64,000 bases of DNA from Diplonema japonicum. Taxonomy: Eukaryota; Euglenozoa; Diplonemea; Diplonemida; Diplonemidae. This document shows positions 21,527 through 31,921 of this stretch, in pieces. Both the position numbers and the translations under genes were made by a program. Each line of letters begins with the position of its first letter. The stretch's first letter is position 1. Location of the stretch: contig OZ025650.1 in the NCBI GenBank assembly GCA_964019335.1, positions 385,001 through 449,000 on the forward strand, given 5' to 3'. The notes under the pieces were generated by a model. That model was not told the origin of the DNA. It did no database searches and saw only the letters and a list, made by a program, of their open reading frames with translations.

Positions 21527-21583
21527 TTGGGGCGGAAACACAAAAAAAAAAAAAAAGCGATGTCAAAAAAGCGAAAAGATATA

Positions 21584-21674
21584 TCAGCGGTGTCCTAAGG
21601 GTAATTAAGTTGCCATTTCTCGGGCATCGCACCTTGTGCTCCGACTGGGGCGGCATCATAGTGATTCTCATCAT
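21584..21674. repeat. 91-bp repeat module R2, copy 2
   Basis: Matches copy 1 apart from one visible substitution (GATTCTCAT for GATTGTCAT). It is joined to R1 copy B by a 57-bp linker that is also seen, slightly diverged, between R1 copy C and R2 copy 4. Confidence 0.85.
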
Positions 21675-21850
21675 TTAAGTTCAGCAGCAAAAGTCAATGA
21701 AGTCTCCTTCCCCACCCTTTATCAGTACTCAACAAGCACTTCAATCTCGCAGAAGCATAATTCACTTCGCAAGTATTTAACGAGAAATGGAAGCGACTCA
21801 ACTGTCCGCTACGCACAAGACGAGGAACGAGTGTCTCCGACTGAGAGAGC
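21675..21850. repeat. Duplicated flank R3, copy 1
   Basis: The sequence starting TTAAGTTCAGCAGCAAAAGT and running to the CGAGTGTCTCCGACTGAGAG motif is repeated at 23775-24048, with an extra about 90-bp insertion in the second copy. The two copies flank the unknown gene at 22045-23394. Confidence 0.75.
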
Positions 21851-22044
21851 AGTGTGGTTTCTTCTTCTTCTTCTTTATGGATTGGGATGCGCGTCAATAA
21901 TAATAAAGCAGAGCAACAGGTCAAGTCCCACTTAAGGACCACCCTAAAAAGAAGAGAGAGGGCAAGTACTAACTGCGAATACTCGCACCCACCGGTGGTG
22001 GGCTCAAAAAAAAAAGGGGGAGGGGGATGGATTTAACGTTAGGT

Positions 22045-23394
22045 TCAAACATTCCTGGAAAAGGCCCAAGTCAAGCCGGACCAGACATGGCGCACACCGA
22101 AGGGAAGCTTCGAAGGACTGGGGTCACAGCAGAATAAGACTTGGCTGCTGTTCTCTGCGTCGGCCACGGTTATGGAATCGTCAAGGGGGTCCACCTCGAC
22201 AACCTTCAAGGAGGGCTGATCATCCAGAGGGGGGGTCATGTCACCCACTTTGAAGGTGTCGCGGAACGAGTAAAAGTACTTGGTGTCAAGGGGCAAATAG
22301 AGGTCCTTCACAGGGGAATAGTCCTTGTCGTCAACGAGGCGCACGGTGGAGTTGCGGTGCCCTGCCCGATCCAGAAGCAGCCGCCGCAGTGTCCTTGCAT
22401 TGGTACTGCCCAGCACCAAAATACGTTCATCGACTTCAGAGTCCTCCTTCGAGATATCTAAAAAAGAGAACCCATCCAGGAAGTCACGGAGCAAGGTCTC
22501 CTCCGGGCACAGGAACTTCACATTCGCTGTCATCTCCTTGCATAACTCCTTCTCCAGTACCCTCACGTCATCCTTGGTCGCCCCTACAACTGCCACGACC
22601 CTCGCCAGCACCTGCTTCTCCCCGCACACGACTGTGTCGAAGTACTCCCTGTTCAGGTCTGTGAAGTGCACGACGTGCATGTCAACCACCACCCTCGACT
22701 GCGGCCTCCACTCCCCCTCCTTCCCGTTTGAGAACCACACGTCGCCAATTGACGTCTCGCTCGCAATGGTGTCGAACACCCAGCGCTCGTCCTCTTCGCA
22801 TGCGTCCCTTGCCCCCTCCGCCTGCAGACTGGGCGACAGCTTCCTGTTCACGACAGCGAAGTCGGACTGGTGATTTGCGTTGTAAGGGACGGGCGATGCA
22901 CCGCTGTTCACGAGGGACATGAAGTACTCGAACATCTCCTCCACGCCCTTCGGGTCTGTAGAGGACTGCTTCTCGAACAGGATTGGCACCTTGTGCTCTG
23001 TCTCCATTCGCATACCTGCGACCCCCTTGTTGATTTCGCTCTCGGACTCACGGGCCACCTCACCGTAGGCAAGGATGAGGAGGGGGGATTTCAGAGAAAC
23101 AACTTTGTTGAGGATCCAGCTCGCTTGCGATGTTCCTAGTTCAACAACAATAACTGTCGGCACGGGACGCAGGAGCCATTCGCTACCCTCAACATCAACA
23201 CACGCCCTCACCTCCCGACACCCTCCCACATTGTCCAGGATCTTCTTCGCAAGATTCACTCGGCTAGTCGAGTGACCCACCACTTGAACCACGGGTGTTT
23301 CTTCCACAGTCGGTGCTGTTGCTTCCACAGTCGGTGCTGTTTCCTGTTGCCTCGCTTCTTCCACAGTCGGTAGTATAGTTGCGTTCTCCAACAT
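22045..23394 (-). CDS. Hypothetical protein, 449 residues
   Basis: I do not recognise a family. The ATG at 23392-23394 opens an intronless frame with coding-like composition throughout. Residues 10-35 contain a short repeat of 'APTVE' type. Residues 35-130 have alternating hydrophobic strands and helices ('TVIVVELGTSQASWIL', 'SPLLILAYGE') reminiscent of a Rossmann-like or receiver-like fold, but without a recognisable active site. Residues 220-330 include 'VVVDMHVVHFTDL' and 'VVAVVGATKDD'. No signal peptide or membrane helix is seen. The gene is notable for being bracketed by duplicated R2+R3 blocks (21584-21850 and 23684-24048), so the whole unit may have been inserted or duplicated. Function unknown. 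Confidence 0.7.
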   Translation of the reverse strand: MLENATILPTVEEARQQETAPTVEATAPTVEETPVVQVVGHSTSRVNLAKKILDNVGGCREVRACVDVEGSEWLLRPVPTVIVVELGTSQASWILNKVVSLKSPLLILAYGEVARESESEINKGVAGMRMETEHKVPILFEKQSSTDPKGVEEMFEYFMSLVNSGASPVPYNANHQSDFAVVNRKLSPSLQAEGARDACEEDERWVFDTIASETSIGDVWFSNGKEGEWRPQSRVVVDMHVVHFTDLNREYFDTVVCGEKQVLARVVAVVGATKDDVRVLEKELCKEMTANVKFLCPEETLLRDFLDGFSFLDISKEDSEVDERILVLGSTNARTLRRLLLDRAGHRNSTVRLVDDKDYSPVKDLYLPLDTKYFYSFRDTFKVGDMTPPLDDQPSLKVVEVDPLDDSITVADAENSSQVLFCCDPSPSKLPFGVRHVWSGLTWAFSRNV

Positions 23395-23683
23395 AGTTTG
23401 GTATTGTCGCTTGCGGTGTTAAGAACCTATGGTGTGATGGTGGAGGCCTCATCTACTAGTCTTGCCATTAAAATGAAACCAACATTGGTTCATTTTATTC
23501 AAACTGGTGATATAAGCATTCTTCCAAGCACTCTTGGACAGGTAATGATGAGCTTGAGGTAGGTAGCGAGGCGCAGTCACAGCTCGAGGCACTGTCCTGA
23601 ACACATCTGAACGTGTCATTTTTCTCTCTCCCTCCCACAAGAGCTCAGTCCTCAGGAAAAAAAGAATGGGCGGGAAAGTGATG

Positions 23684-23774
23684 TCAGCGGTGTCCTAAGG
23701 GTAATTAAGTTGCCATTTCTCGGGCATCGCACCTTGTGCTCCGACTGGGGCGGCATCATAGTGATTGTCATCAT
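23684..23774. repeat. 91-bp repeat module R2, copy 3
   Basis: Same 91-bp block as at 20911, followed directly by R3 copy 2 as in copy 2. Confidence 0.85.
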
Positions 23775-24048
23775 TTAAGTTCAGCAGCAAATGTCAATGA
23801 AGTTTGGATCCTTCTCCTTCCCCACCCTTTACCCAGTACTCAACAAGCACTTCAATCTCGCAGAAGCATAATTCACTTCGCAAGTATTTAACGAGAAATG
23901 GAAGCGACTCAACTGTCCGCTTACGTAGTGGTCCTGTATTCATCTGAGCCTGTCTTTTCTCCCTCTTCTTCACCCACAAGAGCTCAGTGGTCAGGACAAA
24001 TTGCAGTTACTGTCGTCAGGAACGAGTGTTTCCGACTGAGAGATCAGG
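23775..24048. repeat. Duplicated flank R3, copy 2, with internal insertion
   Basis: Homologous to 21675-21850. Relative to copy 1 it contains about 90 extra bp (near 23925-24017). Those bases resemble the sequence just upstream of the hypothetical gene (about 23594-23660), both ending ...CACAAGAGCTCAG. Confidence 0.7.
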
Positions 24049-24420
24049 TATTTGATAACTTACAGGTTGTCATCACTGCAAAAAGGGGATAAAGCTGGAA
24101 AAGTTCAGAGATTCGTGTTGACGCCATCTGATCATATAACCAACATAACCCAATCTGGTCAGATCTCGGATAGGGACCTATGCAACCGTCACCACAGGGA
24201 GGTGGACGGCCACTCAAACGCCTTCCTTCTACTAAAAAAACGAGAGAAAATGTCAGTCTCGACCCGCGTTTGGGTGCACCAACAAAACCCTCCAATGAAT
24301 CAGCTTGGAACCCGAAATACAAGTTTATAACTCACGAAAGTATTCATGTGAAACACGGAACATTGTACTTTCTCATCATTTTATTGAGGCAGTTGTAAGG
24401 CTTTGTATCTTCTGTCTGAT

Positions 24421-24485
24421 CTTGGAACAGGGAGTATACTGTTGGCAGCATGGGTGACCCCGCCACAGAGCTGTTTGTTCCCTCT
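24421..24485. repeat. Dispersed repeat R1, copy C (3' fragment)
   Basis: Matches the last 65 bp of R1 copies A and B up to the shared GTTTGTTCCCTC edge. A linker and R2 copy 4 follow. Confidence 0.8.
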
Positions 24486-24536
24486 TGTGTTGCAGGTGGG
24501 GCGGAAACAAAGTGATCAAAAAAGTGAAAAGATGTA

Positions 24537-24627
24537 TCAGCGGTGTCCTAAGGGTAATTAAGTTGCCATTTCTCGGGCATCGCACCTTGTGCTCCGACTG
24601 GGGCGGCATCATAGTGATTGTCATCAT
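24537..24627. repeat. 91-bp repeat module R2, copy 4
   Basis: Fourth copy, again 91 bp, linked to R1 copy C by a 51-bp spacer homologous to the R1B-R2 spacer. The sequence after it differs from copies 2 and 3, so the edge at TCATCAT is sharp. Confidence 0.85.
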
Positions 24628-25793
24628 TCGCAACGGGACAATGTTGCTATTCACCTCTACGTATTCCAAAGCTCACCTCCAAGGGGGTTGATAGAAGCCC
24701 AAATATGCACAGTCATCGTGAAAGCTCGAGGGGCCGTGCTTGGAAAGAATGCAAAAGTGGTCAAATAAATGATGTGAAAGAACAGTCCTTCGTAAAGCAA
24801 ACACGAAATAAGTGATGAAGTACATAAGAAAACCAACCGTATAAAAAAAAAGAGGGGGGGCTAGAAAGGAAATAAGCACACAAAAAAAAGGAGGGGGATC
24901 ACTTCCCCCTTCCTTTTTTGACCCTTTCACGCTGAAGAATTGTTGAGAAAAATAAAGGGAAGAATTCACATAAAATCCAGACTTTTAAAATAAAAATAAA
25001 AGGGGGGAAAGCAAATTAACCATTCGGTATTCTTATTGCTAGTCGTTGTGCCTCCTAAAAGCATTTTGTGTAAGGTGATTAAAAAACTGGCGGTAAGTCC
25101 AGTAAGAAGAAAATAGAAAACACATATAGCCCAGAAGCACGTCCGCCTGGTCCAGCTAGCTAAGCACTTTGCGGGACAGCTGGGGGGGGGGGGGGGGGGG
25201 GGGGGGAACAGCACACGGTAAAATGAAGGCAAAAAGGTACATAAAACCACTCTCTTTTTTTTTAATTTTATTTTTTTTTTTGTTGTAAACATGTAAATGC
25301 AGTGTGAAAGGGGAAAGTAAAAGAAAGAAAGAAAGAAAAAATTGAGCGCACAAACAGCGTAACTCCTTTAATGTGCTGGTGAGCAACAGAACGTATAGAT
25401 TTCCAAAGTGTTTTCCTTCCATCGTTCGTTCTTGGTGTGTATATTGTATTTCGCAAATTAAAAGAGTCCGGCATCCAATGTGCCCAATTAAAAGAAAACG
25501 AGGAAAAAAAAAAAACAACAACAACAAAATAAAAGAACGCATAAAAAAAAAAAACTGGCAAGTGTCGCACGAACGAGAAAAAAAGCGGAGTGCTGCCATT
25601 ACGTCGTTAGGTTCATGTTGCCATTAATATCTGTTGGGCACTCCCTCCTCCCTAGTCATCCCCCCCCCTCCCATGTTCGTTTAGTTCTTGCTAATACCCC
25701 CCCCCCCCCCAACCCACTACGCACTTTAAAAAATAAATTCAGACCATAACAGATAAAAAGAAACTCGGAAGACGTCCCCCATCCCTTTACTAA
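24628..25793. other. Intergenic low-complexity DNA
   Basis: About 1.2 kb downstream of the VPS9 gene, A/T-rich with a G run near 25183-25206 and a C run near 25697-25711. I see no gene or recognisable element. Confidence 0.55.
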
Positions 25794-27378
25794 TTACAAA
25801 AGACCCTGCAGGAAATCCCCAGTAGATTTTGCGGTGGTAGTAGAGATGTGGGTAGCAGTGGTGTACTGCCGTCGCTGTTCAGTGGTGGCCGCGGCTGCGG
25901 CAGGAGATGGCGAAGCTTTCTGTTGGAGAGAAGACGAAGAGGGCTTCCGCAGGGACTGCCTTCGAAGAGACGAGTCGAGAGACGGCTTTGATTTTGGAGA
26001 GCTGGCCCTGCTATTGCCCTTAGGAGGGTTCTGTGTGTGGTTGTAGTCGAAGGAAAGAGACAGAGAAGACAGAAGGTCCCCGCACGGGCCTATGTCAACG
26101 TCTCCTTTCGCACGTAGAATATCACCACCTTCCTGCTGTATCATTGTGAGTGCCGCCTGAAGCGATATGTGCGCATAGCCATGCTCACTCTGGAAAAGAC
26201 TATCAGGGGCGAAGCTCGCAATGTACTCACAGTGCGATGCCAAGAACGGAACATCACACACCGCCAGTACATAGGCTAGCACCGGGAGAATGCTGTCTGC
26301 GCTCAGTTCCTTCCGTTTCTCCTCTGGGGCCATCTCCCCTATTTTGTCCATGCATTGCTGTAGTTTATTTTGCATTCTTTTTTTTTAACCCATGAATCCT
26401 CATACCTTAATACATTGCATCTTACCCAACGGTGTGTGCGAATCACACAGCTGCTCCAGCTCGCGTATCGCTGGCCCCATTAACGTCTCAGGCTGAAGGG
26501 GTTCTTCTTTTTGTTCCTTTTTTTGTGCATACCAAGTCTGTGAAGGGCTCCTCCACCATTTCCTTTAAACTTTTGTATTTTTGGATCGCCTTCGCTGCCT
26601 GGTGCAGATCCTGCTCGTTCTTCTTGTTCTCATGTACCCAGTACGGCCATATTTTAGTGTGCAGCTTGTCCATGATGTGGGTTGTGGTTACTGTGTACAG
26701 CACCTCCGAATTCTTCGCAGTGGGAGGGACGACGGAAACGGTGCGGGTTGTCATGATCTCAGAACACCGAACGAAGAGCTGCTGGACTTTGTCAGCGACG
26801 TCGTCACGGCATCCTGGGACAAGCACGTAGCTTCGCAAGAAGGCGTGGCACTCAGCCTCGACGGCCTCTGGTATCTGCAGTTTGTTAATAAGCTTCATAA
26901 CGTCCTGAGTGTTGTTGGGAATTTTTAGCCTGTCAGGGTGGGCTTTATCTGTGCTGATCCCATGCAACTGGTCCGCCCCCGACAGTAAGTGCCTGCTGAC
27001 GTAGAACACCGTATACGGTGTGTTGTTTGCCGTGTAGAAGGTGTCGCGGTGCAGGATCTTCGCTTTGCAGCTGTACTTCCACCCTGCCCCTATTGTGATT
27101 AGGAACTTGTCGTCCCTGTTTTCCACTGCCGCGTCCTTGTTCCCCCAGGTGATGTACTGCCCCTTGAACAGTGGGCTGGGCTTCAGCACGTGATACTCTA
27201 GAAAATTAAAAGTCAGCATTCTCGGAAGACCTTCGTTGGGCGGCAATACGATGCAGCACCTCTGCGAGGTCACCTTTTTGAAAAAGTCAGTAAAGTCCTG
27301 TGTCAGCACATTGTACACCGAGTGGTCCGTTGCATCGTATTCGACATCCTCGTCGTCGGAATCCTCGATGTGCAGCAT
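25794..27378 (-). CDS. VPS9-domain protein, putative Rab5-family GEF (3 exons)
   Basis: Exons 27378-26534 region (ending at 26533), 26492-26406 and 26357-25794 join in frame across two introns of 40 nt (26493-26532) and 48 nt (26358-26405), both GTATG...AG, giving about 498 residues. The VPS9 fold lies in the middle. The N-terminal helices are around 'FLRSYVLVPG' and 'IMDKLHTKIWPYW'. The small exon contributes 'HTPLGKMQCIK', which matches the family's 'SPxxKLxCI' element. The core is 'LSADSILPVLAYVLAVCDVP', ending with 'GYAHISLQAALTMI'. VPS9 proteins load GTP on Rab5-type GTPases in endocytosis. The first 150 residues are unrecognised; the last 100 are Ser/Pro/Thr-rich. Only 63 bp separate the ATG from the previous gene's stop codon. 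Confidence 0.85.
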
Positions 27379-27384
27379 CTCAGT

Positions 27385-27410
27385 CCTGCGTGTGTGGTGT
27401 GAGGCAGAAA
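27385..27410 (-). promoter_or_regulatory. Candidate trans-splice acceptor of the VPS9 gene
   Basis: The minus strand reads CTGCCTCACACCACACACGCAG, ending with the AG at 27387-27386, 7 nt before the ATG at 27378. It sits inside a 63-bp gap after the JmjC gene's TAG. Such a short gap is hard to reconcile with a separate promoter and fits polycistronic processing (inference). Confidence 0.6.
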
Positions 27411-27441
27411 GAAAAGGTTGTAAACGAACTACAAAAAGTTA

Positions 27442-29737
27442 CTAGAGCTCGCTCGCTTTCTCGTTGTTGACTTTCATGGTCACAGAACCGCCGCGCGCTG
27501 TTGTTAGGTGTTCAGGTGTTATGAGCATACAATGTTTCTTCGGCTTTTCCGGCTCCGCCGCTGGGGGGGGTTCAGTGTGGGTGGGCAACGACGCGCCCCA
27601 AGCAAATGTCCCAGCCCACCCAATACTGTTCCTCAGATTCACAAACAAAGCAGACCACCCAGGCGGGATGTAGACAGCATCCCCAGGTAGTTGCTGCACT
27701 TCGAAGGCACCTAGCGATGAGGACAGCACCTCTGCGACGAAGGCCTCCATTGCAGGCAGCGTCGAGTAGTAAGCCTTCGGCGGGGGCAGCAACAGCCACA
27801 CCCTGTGCCCCTCCGCAAGGAAGTCTACCGTGTGCGAGTCGTCGAAGTGCATGGACCTCCCCGATCCCGACCCTCCTACGCGCAGAGTGTACGCACTCTC
27901 ATTCTTTACAGCCTCTGTAAAGATGTCCTCGAGGGCTGCGGGTACATCGACAAGAGCCTTGAAGGGCCCCCTCATAGGTGCCTGCAGCAGTGTTCTCTTC
28001 CCCAAACGCAGCTGCTCGACGCTAAAGGCCACCAGGGACGCTTGCCCGGAGGGTGGGTTGCTGAGGTGCATGTGATCACCAAATGGAAGTGTCACACCAC
28101 CTAAGTTCCTTACCAGCTGCTTGAAGTCAAACAGATCCTTCGATCGCTTGCGTGCCTCCTCTGTCCCCGGCAGGCAGTCGTGCATCACGACGGGCCTCCC
28201 CACAGACAGGTACTTCTTGACAAGAGTTGCCTTGTCCACCTTCACGTAGTCAATATCCATTGGTGCTTCTTCCGAGAGCCTCGTGTCGAAGGTGGCATCG
28301 TAATCCTTGCGGTCCTCCCAGCGGGGCACCCACTGACGTTCCTCTTCTGACATGTCCTTCAACGCCTTTTCGTCAGGCACGATGTAGCCCCACTCGGCAG
28401 AGGGTGTGTACGAGTCAACGACGGTTTGCAGGGCTGGTGCGAAGAGGGAAATATCCGCACGGCAACGTGTGGCCCAGCAGGGCTTTTGAGGCTTGCGGCC
28501 CCAAGCATCCTTCAGGTGCGAGTTGTTCAGGTTGGGTATGCTGCCTGTCGCAAGAGGGAGGATGTGTGCCGGAGTCAGGTCGTGCGCAGCTGGGGTTGTG
28601 AGGTTCCTCGACGTAACTGCTATCACTTGCTCGCCAAGCATGGCGAGGAGGTGCCCTGGGGTGAAGCCCTCTGCCTCCTTCCCGTCCGTGTTGAGCACCT
28701 CGTCAAGCGTCGTGTTCAATTCTTGCGCGATCCTGTGCCAGTCAGCCACAATGCCTGTCTTGTCAAGACACTTTGCAGTAACCTCTTGCATGGCTGCGTA
28801 CGTCACGAAGTCGGACCCCAAGAGGACCTTGTGCCCGCATTCCTTCTCGACAAGCAACGCGAGGCCATCGCGTGTAGCGGAGTCGCCTGAGGCAAGGTTC
28901 TTGGTGGAGTGGGTGATGAAGGTTGGGAGGTTGCTGAGGAAGGCAAAGAGAGTCTTCTGGAAGGTGTCAAGGTCGTAGGCAACGTTGGGGGGCATCGCGT
29001 AGCAGCGCCAGAGTGTTTGCAAGTCGCCATTGGCGTGGGATTGGATGACAAAGCGCCTGAGCTGGGTGTTGTAAGGGGAGTTGATGACGGCAACGCGCAG
29101 CGTCTCGTAGTACGCTTCGTGGTCGTGGGTCTCGAGGGCGGCGTTGGCTAGCTCCGACAGCACCATGGACGCATAGCCATCGAAAGCAAGGAGCTCACCA
29201 TACGTGAGGTTCAAGCTCGCATGGGCCACCCTTGTCCTTAGGTCGGACCAACTGTCTTCAGGTGGGTCTTGCAGAGTGAGGTTGAGCATCGAAGTGCCCA
29301 GCAGCTGGACAGCATCCTTCACCTTGCCAGCTTTTTTCAGGATCTTGGACTTCACGTAGTTATGCTCCATAGTCTCGTCGGCAGGAGACACGCGCGTCAA
29401 GGTTTCTAACTGTGAGTGTTGGGTGGGCTTTTTATCTCGTTTCTTTGTATACCGCTGTATTGTGCTCTCCCTTGTCGGAGTAGGTGTCTGCTATCATTCT
29501 TAGAGCCTTCACATGGTGCTCGCTCTCCTTTTCGATCTTCAGACAATCTTCCAACCACTTAATGGCCTTCGTCATGGCCTTGCCCCTCACTACCTCCCAT
29601 TCCTCCTTCGACACCTTCTCATCAGGCTTCGTCTTCTCCCTTAGATCTGTTACCTTCTTAAAAAGCTTTTCGCACTTCGACTCGGCTTCCGCACCAGCAA
29701 CCAGCCACACCGACAGCAATACAACTAAGCACCGCAT
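27442..29737 (-). CDS. ER/secretory JmjC-domain protein with helical repeat N-terminus (2 exons)
   Basis: The first exon, 29737-29453, encodes a signal peptide (MRCLVVLLSVWLVAGAEA) and helices. A 43-nt intron (29410-29452, GTATACAAAG...TCACAG) is removed in frame. The second exon runs to the TAG at 27442, for about 750 residues in total. The joined sequence 'DKGEHNTA/LETLTRVSP' restores a TPR-like helix pair. The C-terminal half is a JmjC fold: 'MHFDDSH' (about 616) supplies the HxD iron ligands, 'VWLLLPPP' follows, and 'LPGDAVYIPPGW' (about 672) is the usual last strand. The distal His expected just after that Gly-Trp is missing (Ser-Ala). Several N-glycosylation sequons (NLT, NTT) fit ER passage. 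The C-terminus 'EKASEL' resembles, but does not match, a KDEL signal. Confidence 0.82.
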
Positions 29738-29827
29738 CGACGGATATTCTTTTTTTTTTTGTGCTAAACGTGGGTTTTTTTGTTTGTGTGCTCTGGGAGG
29801 GAGTTTTTGCAAAAAACAAAAAATGGG

Positions 29828-29863
<36 letters not shown>

Positions 29864-29943
29864 AAAGAACACGTCATGATGAACATAGTGCAAATTTCAA
29901 CACCTGATGGGTCGTGGAGGGGACGAGGAGGGACAGGTAGATC

Positions 29944-30756
29944 TCATATCATTTTTGCAAAATCTTTATCACCATGATGGCAAACGCAGTACGAGGCCTT
30001 GTAGACGCCGATGCGGTGGAGGAAGTCGTAGAAGCGACGTATGAGGCCGTCTGTGGCCTGTTCGTAAAAGGTGGATGCAAAGAGGTTAATGGACATTGAG
30101 GGTGTAGGGGTTGTGGTGGAGTGCAGCCAGTACTTTGGTATCAAGACGGCGTCACCAGGAAGAAGAGTAGTTTTCAATATTTTAGCGGCGGTTGTAGTTG
30201 CTTTAGGATGCAAGGTGAAGTCGGGTGTGGCAGGGGTGAAATCAAAGCATGTTGTACCGGAATCGTATTTTTCGTTCTTGTAACAATTTTTCGCCTCACC
30301 CGGCGGTAGTAAAAAAACAGTTTTTTCGCCGTAGATCTGACACAGTAAGCTGTGTTCATCGTCATGATGCAGGCCTGTTGTGCATCCAGCCGGCCCCATC
30401 CAGAAGTACTGCGATCCGTAATACTCTGTATCGAAAAGGTCTATGGGTGAAATTTCTTTGGAAAAATCGCCCGTGATAGTTTCTAGTTCGAACTGCTTCA
30501 GGTAGCCCCCTTCTAATCTTTCACAGTATTCGCCCAAGGGGATTTTTTTTTTTATGGTTTTGCTGCTGCACTCCTCGTTTCCGACGCTGATCCAAACGGG
30601 TTCTTCAACATCTTTGAACATTTCAGGTGTCCACTTCCCTATCGCGTTCCACCGTTTCACTCCAACCCCTCTTAGGACAACTGGTGTCCCTTTTTGTACG
30701 TACTCTGAAATAAATCGTCCATTTCCCATCCATTTTGCCTCAGGTAGGCTGGACAT
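29944..30756 (-). CDS. JmjC-domain oxygenase-like protein
   Basis: The product is 270 residues, one exon. JmjC proteins are Fe(II)/2-oxoglutarate hydroxylases or demethylases. The iron site is complete: 'GLHHDDEH' (HxD, about residue 132) and distal His in 'IPKYWLHSTTT' (about 212). The Lys in 'YGEKTVFLLPP' (about 143) is positioned to bind 2-oxoglutarate. The N-terminal 'GTPVVLRGV' strand is typical of the small JmjC-only hydroxylases (HSPBAP1/JMJD5-like). No signal peptide or chromatin-reader domain is present. The substrate is unknown. It lies 206 bp upstream of the second JmjC gene but is not closely similar to it, so recent tandem duplication is unlikely. A purine-rich leader precedes the ATG. 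Confidence 0.85.
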   Translation of the reverse strand: MSSLPEAKWMGNGRFISEYVQKGTPVVLRGVGVKRWNAIGKWTPEMFKDVEEPVWISVGNEECSSKTIKKKIPLGEYCERLEGGYLKQFELETITGDFSKEISPIDLFDTEYYGSQYFWMGPAGCTTGLHHDDEHSLLCQIYGEKTVFLLPPGEAKNCYKNEKYDSGTTCFDFTPATPDFTLHPKATTTAAKILKTTLLPGDAVLIPKYWLHSTTTPTPSMSINLFASTFYEQATDGLIRRFYDFLHRIGVYKASYCVCHHGDKDFAKMI

Positions 30757-31563
30757 TCTTCTTTTTTTTTATTTTCTTTTTTTTCCCCCACCTCCTTTTT
30801 TTTCTTCTATTTTTTTATTTTTTTTATTTTTTTCCGAAAGGGATACAAAAATTAAATAATAATAAAAAAAAAAAAAAACAGAGAGAGGAATAATTTTTTT
30901 TTTTTATAGTTTCTTTCTATATAAAAAAAATCCCGCCAGTAAAGAGAAAAAAAAAAAAAAAAAAAAAAAAAAAAGAAAGAGAAAAATATGAGCTCGTCCG
31001 ACTACTGACGCATGTTATGCTGGAGTCCGGGGGGGAAAGGTCAACGTGCCCCACTTTGTGCAGACTGGCCATCTAAGCTTGAACACCAAATTGGTCAAAA
31101 TGCACACCGTTTATTTTATTTTCAAAACCCGTAAAAAAAATTTAAAAAAAAAGTGTTGACATTTTAATCCGGACGAGCTCGTATATATGGAAAAGAAAAG
31201 GAAAAAAAAAGAATAGGGTGAAACAGAACAAAGAGGAATATATTCGAAGTTTGAAAAAGAATTTCTTTTTTTTTTTCTCCTCTTCTTTTACTTTTTTCTT
31301 TCTTTCTTTCTTTCTTTCTTTTTTTTTTATATTTTTGTTGTGCGGGAACGGGAAACTATCCAAGACTTCTTTCTTTTGTAAGCTTCTTACTTTGCTCTAC
31401 TCTTCGTACAGAACCAACACTTTCTCAACCCTTCGTCGGAAAAAAAAAAAAAAAAAACCAACAACAACAACAACCGCACCACAAAGGCCGTAAAGAAAAA
31501 AAAAAGAAGAAAAAAAACCACATAAATGGGGTGGGTGAAGTGCACCAAAGAAAGGGGTTTAAC

Positions 31564-31602
<39 letters not shown>

Positions 31603-31921
31603 TATAACAGTTTTCATAAAATTCTTTTTTTTAAAAAAAGAAAACCCACGTAAATGAAGGAGCGAGAAAGTACGGAAACCAGAAAGAGCGAGCAACGACC
31701 AGAAGGATAGGAGAAGGGGGGGGGGGGGGGGTAAAGGTTAAGAAAGGAAGCAAGAGGGTTTTTTATATATTTTTTCTGATTTTTTTCTTGTTTTTTTTCT
31801 TTCTTCTTCTTCTTTCTGAACACCTTGCATACCGGAAGAGCGAAGCCTATTTCTTTCATTATCACCCCCCCCCCCCCCCCTATTCTAAAAAAATCCCCTC
31901 CCCCTCCCAATCACTCCCTTA
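30757..31921. other. Intergenic region, homopolymer-rich
   Basis: About 1.2 kb upstream-to-downstream between the JmjC and PLAC8 genes. It has A/T tracts of 20-40 bases, a G run near 31718-31731 and a C run near 31866-31880. An inverted pair GAGCTCGTCCG (about 30989) and CGGACGAGCTC (about 31171) brackets about 190 bp, possibly a small inverted-repeat element. No gene seen. Confidence 0.5.

Noticed and set aside
25794-26375. Stand-alone C-terminal VPS9 fragment starting at an internal Met
   Set aside because: That Met lies inside the second intron; the three-exon model restores the conserved VPS9 core.
29432-29737. Separate 101-residue secreted protein
   Set aside because: The 43-nt intron 29410-29452 links it in frame to the JmjC exon and completes a helical repeat.
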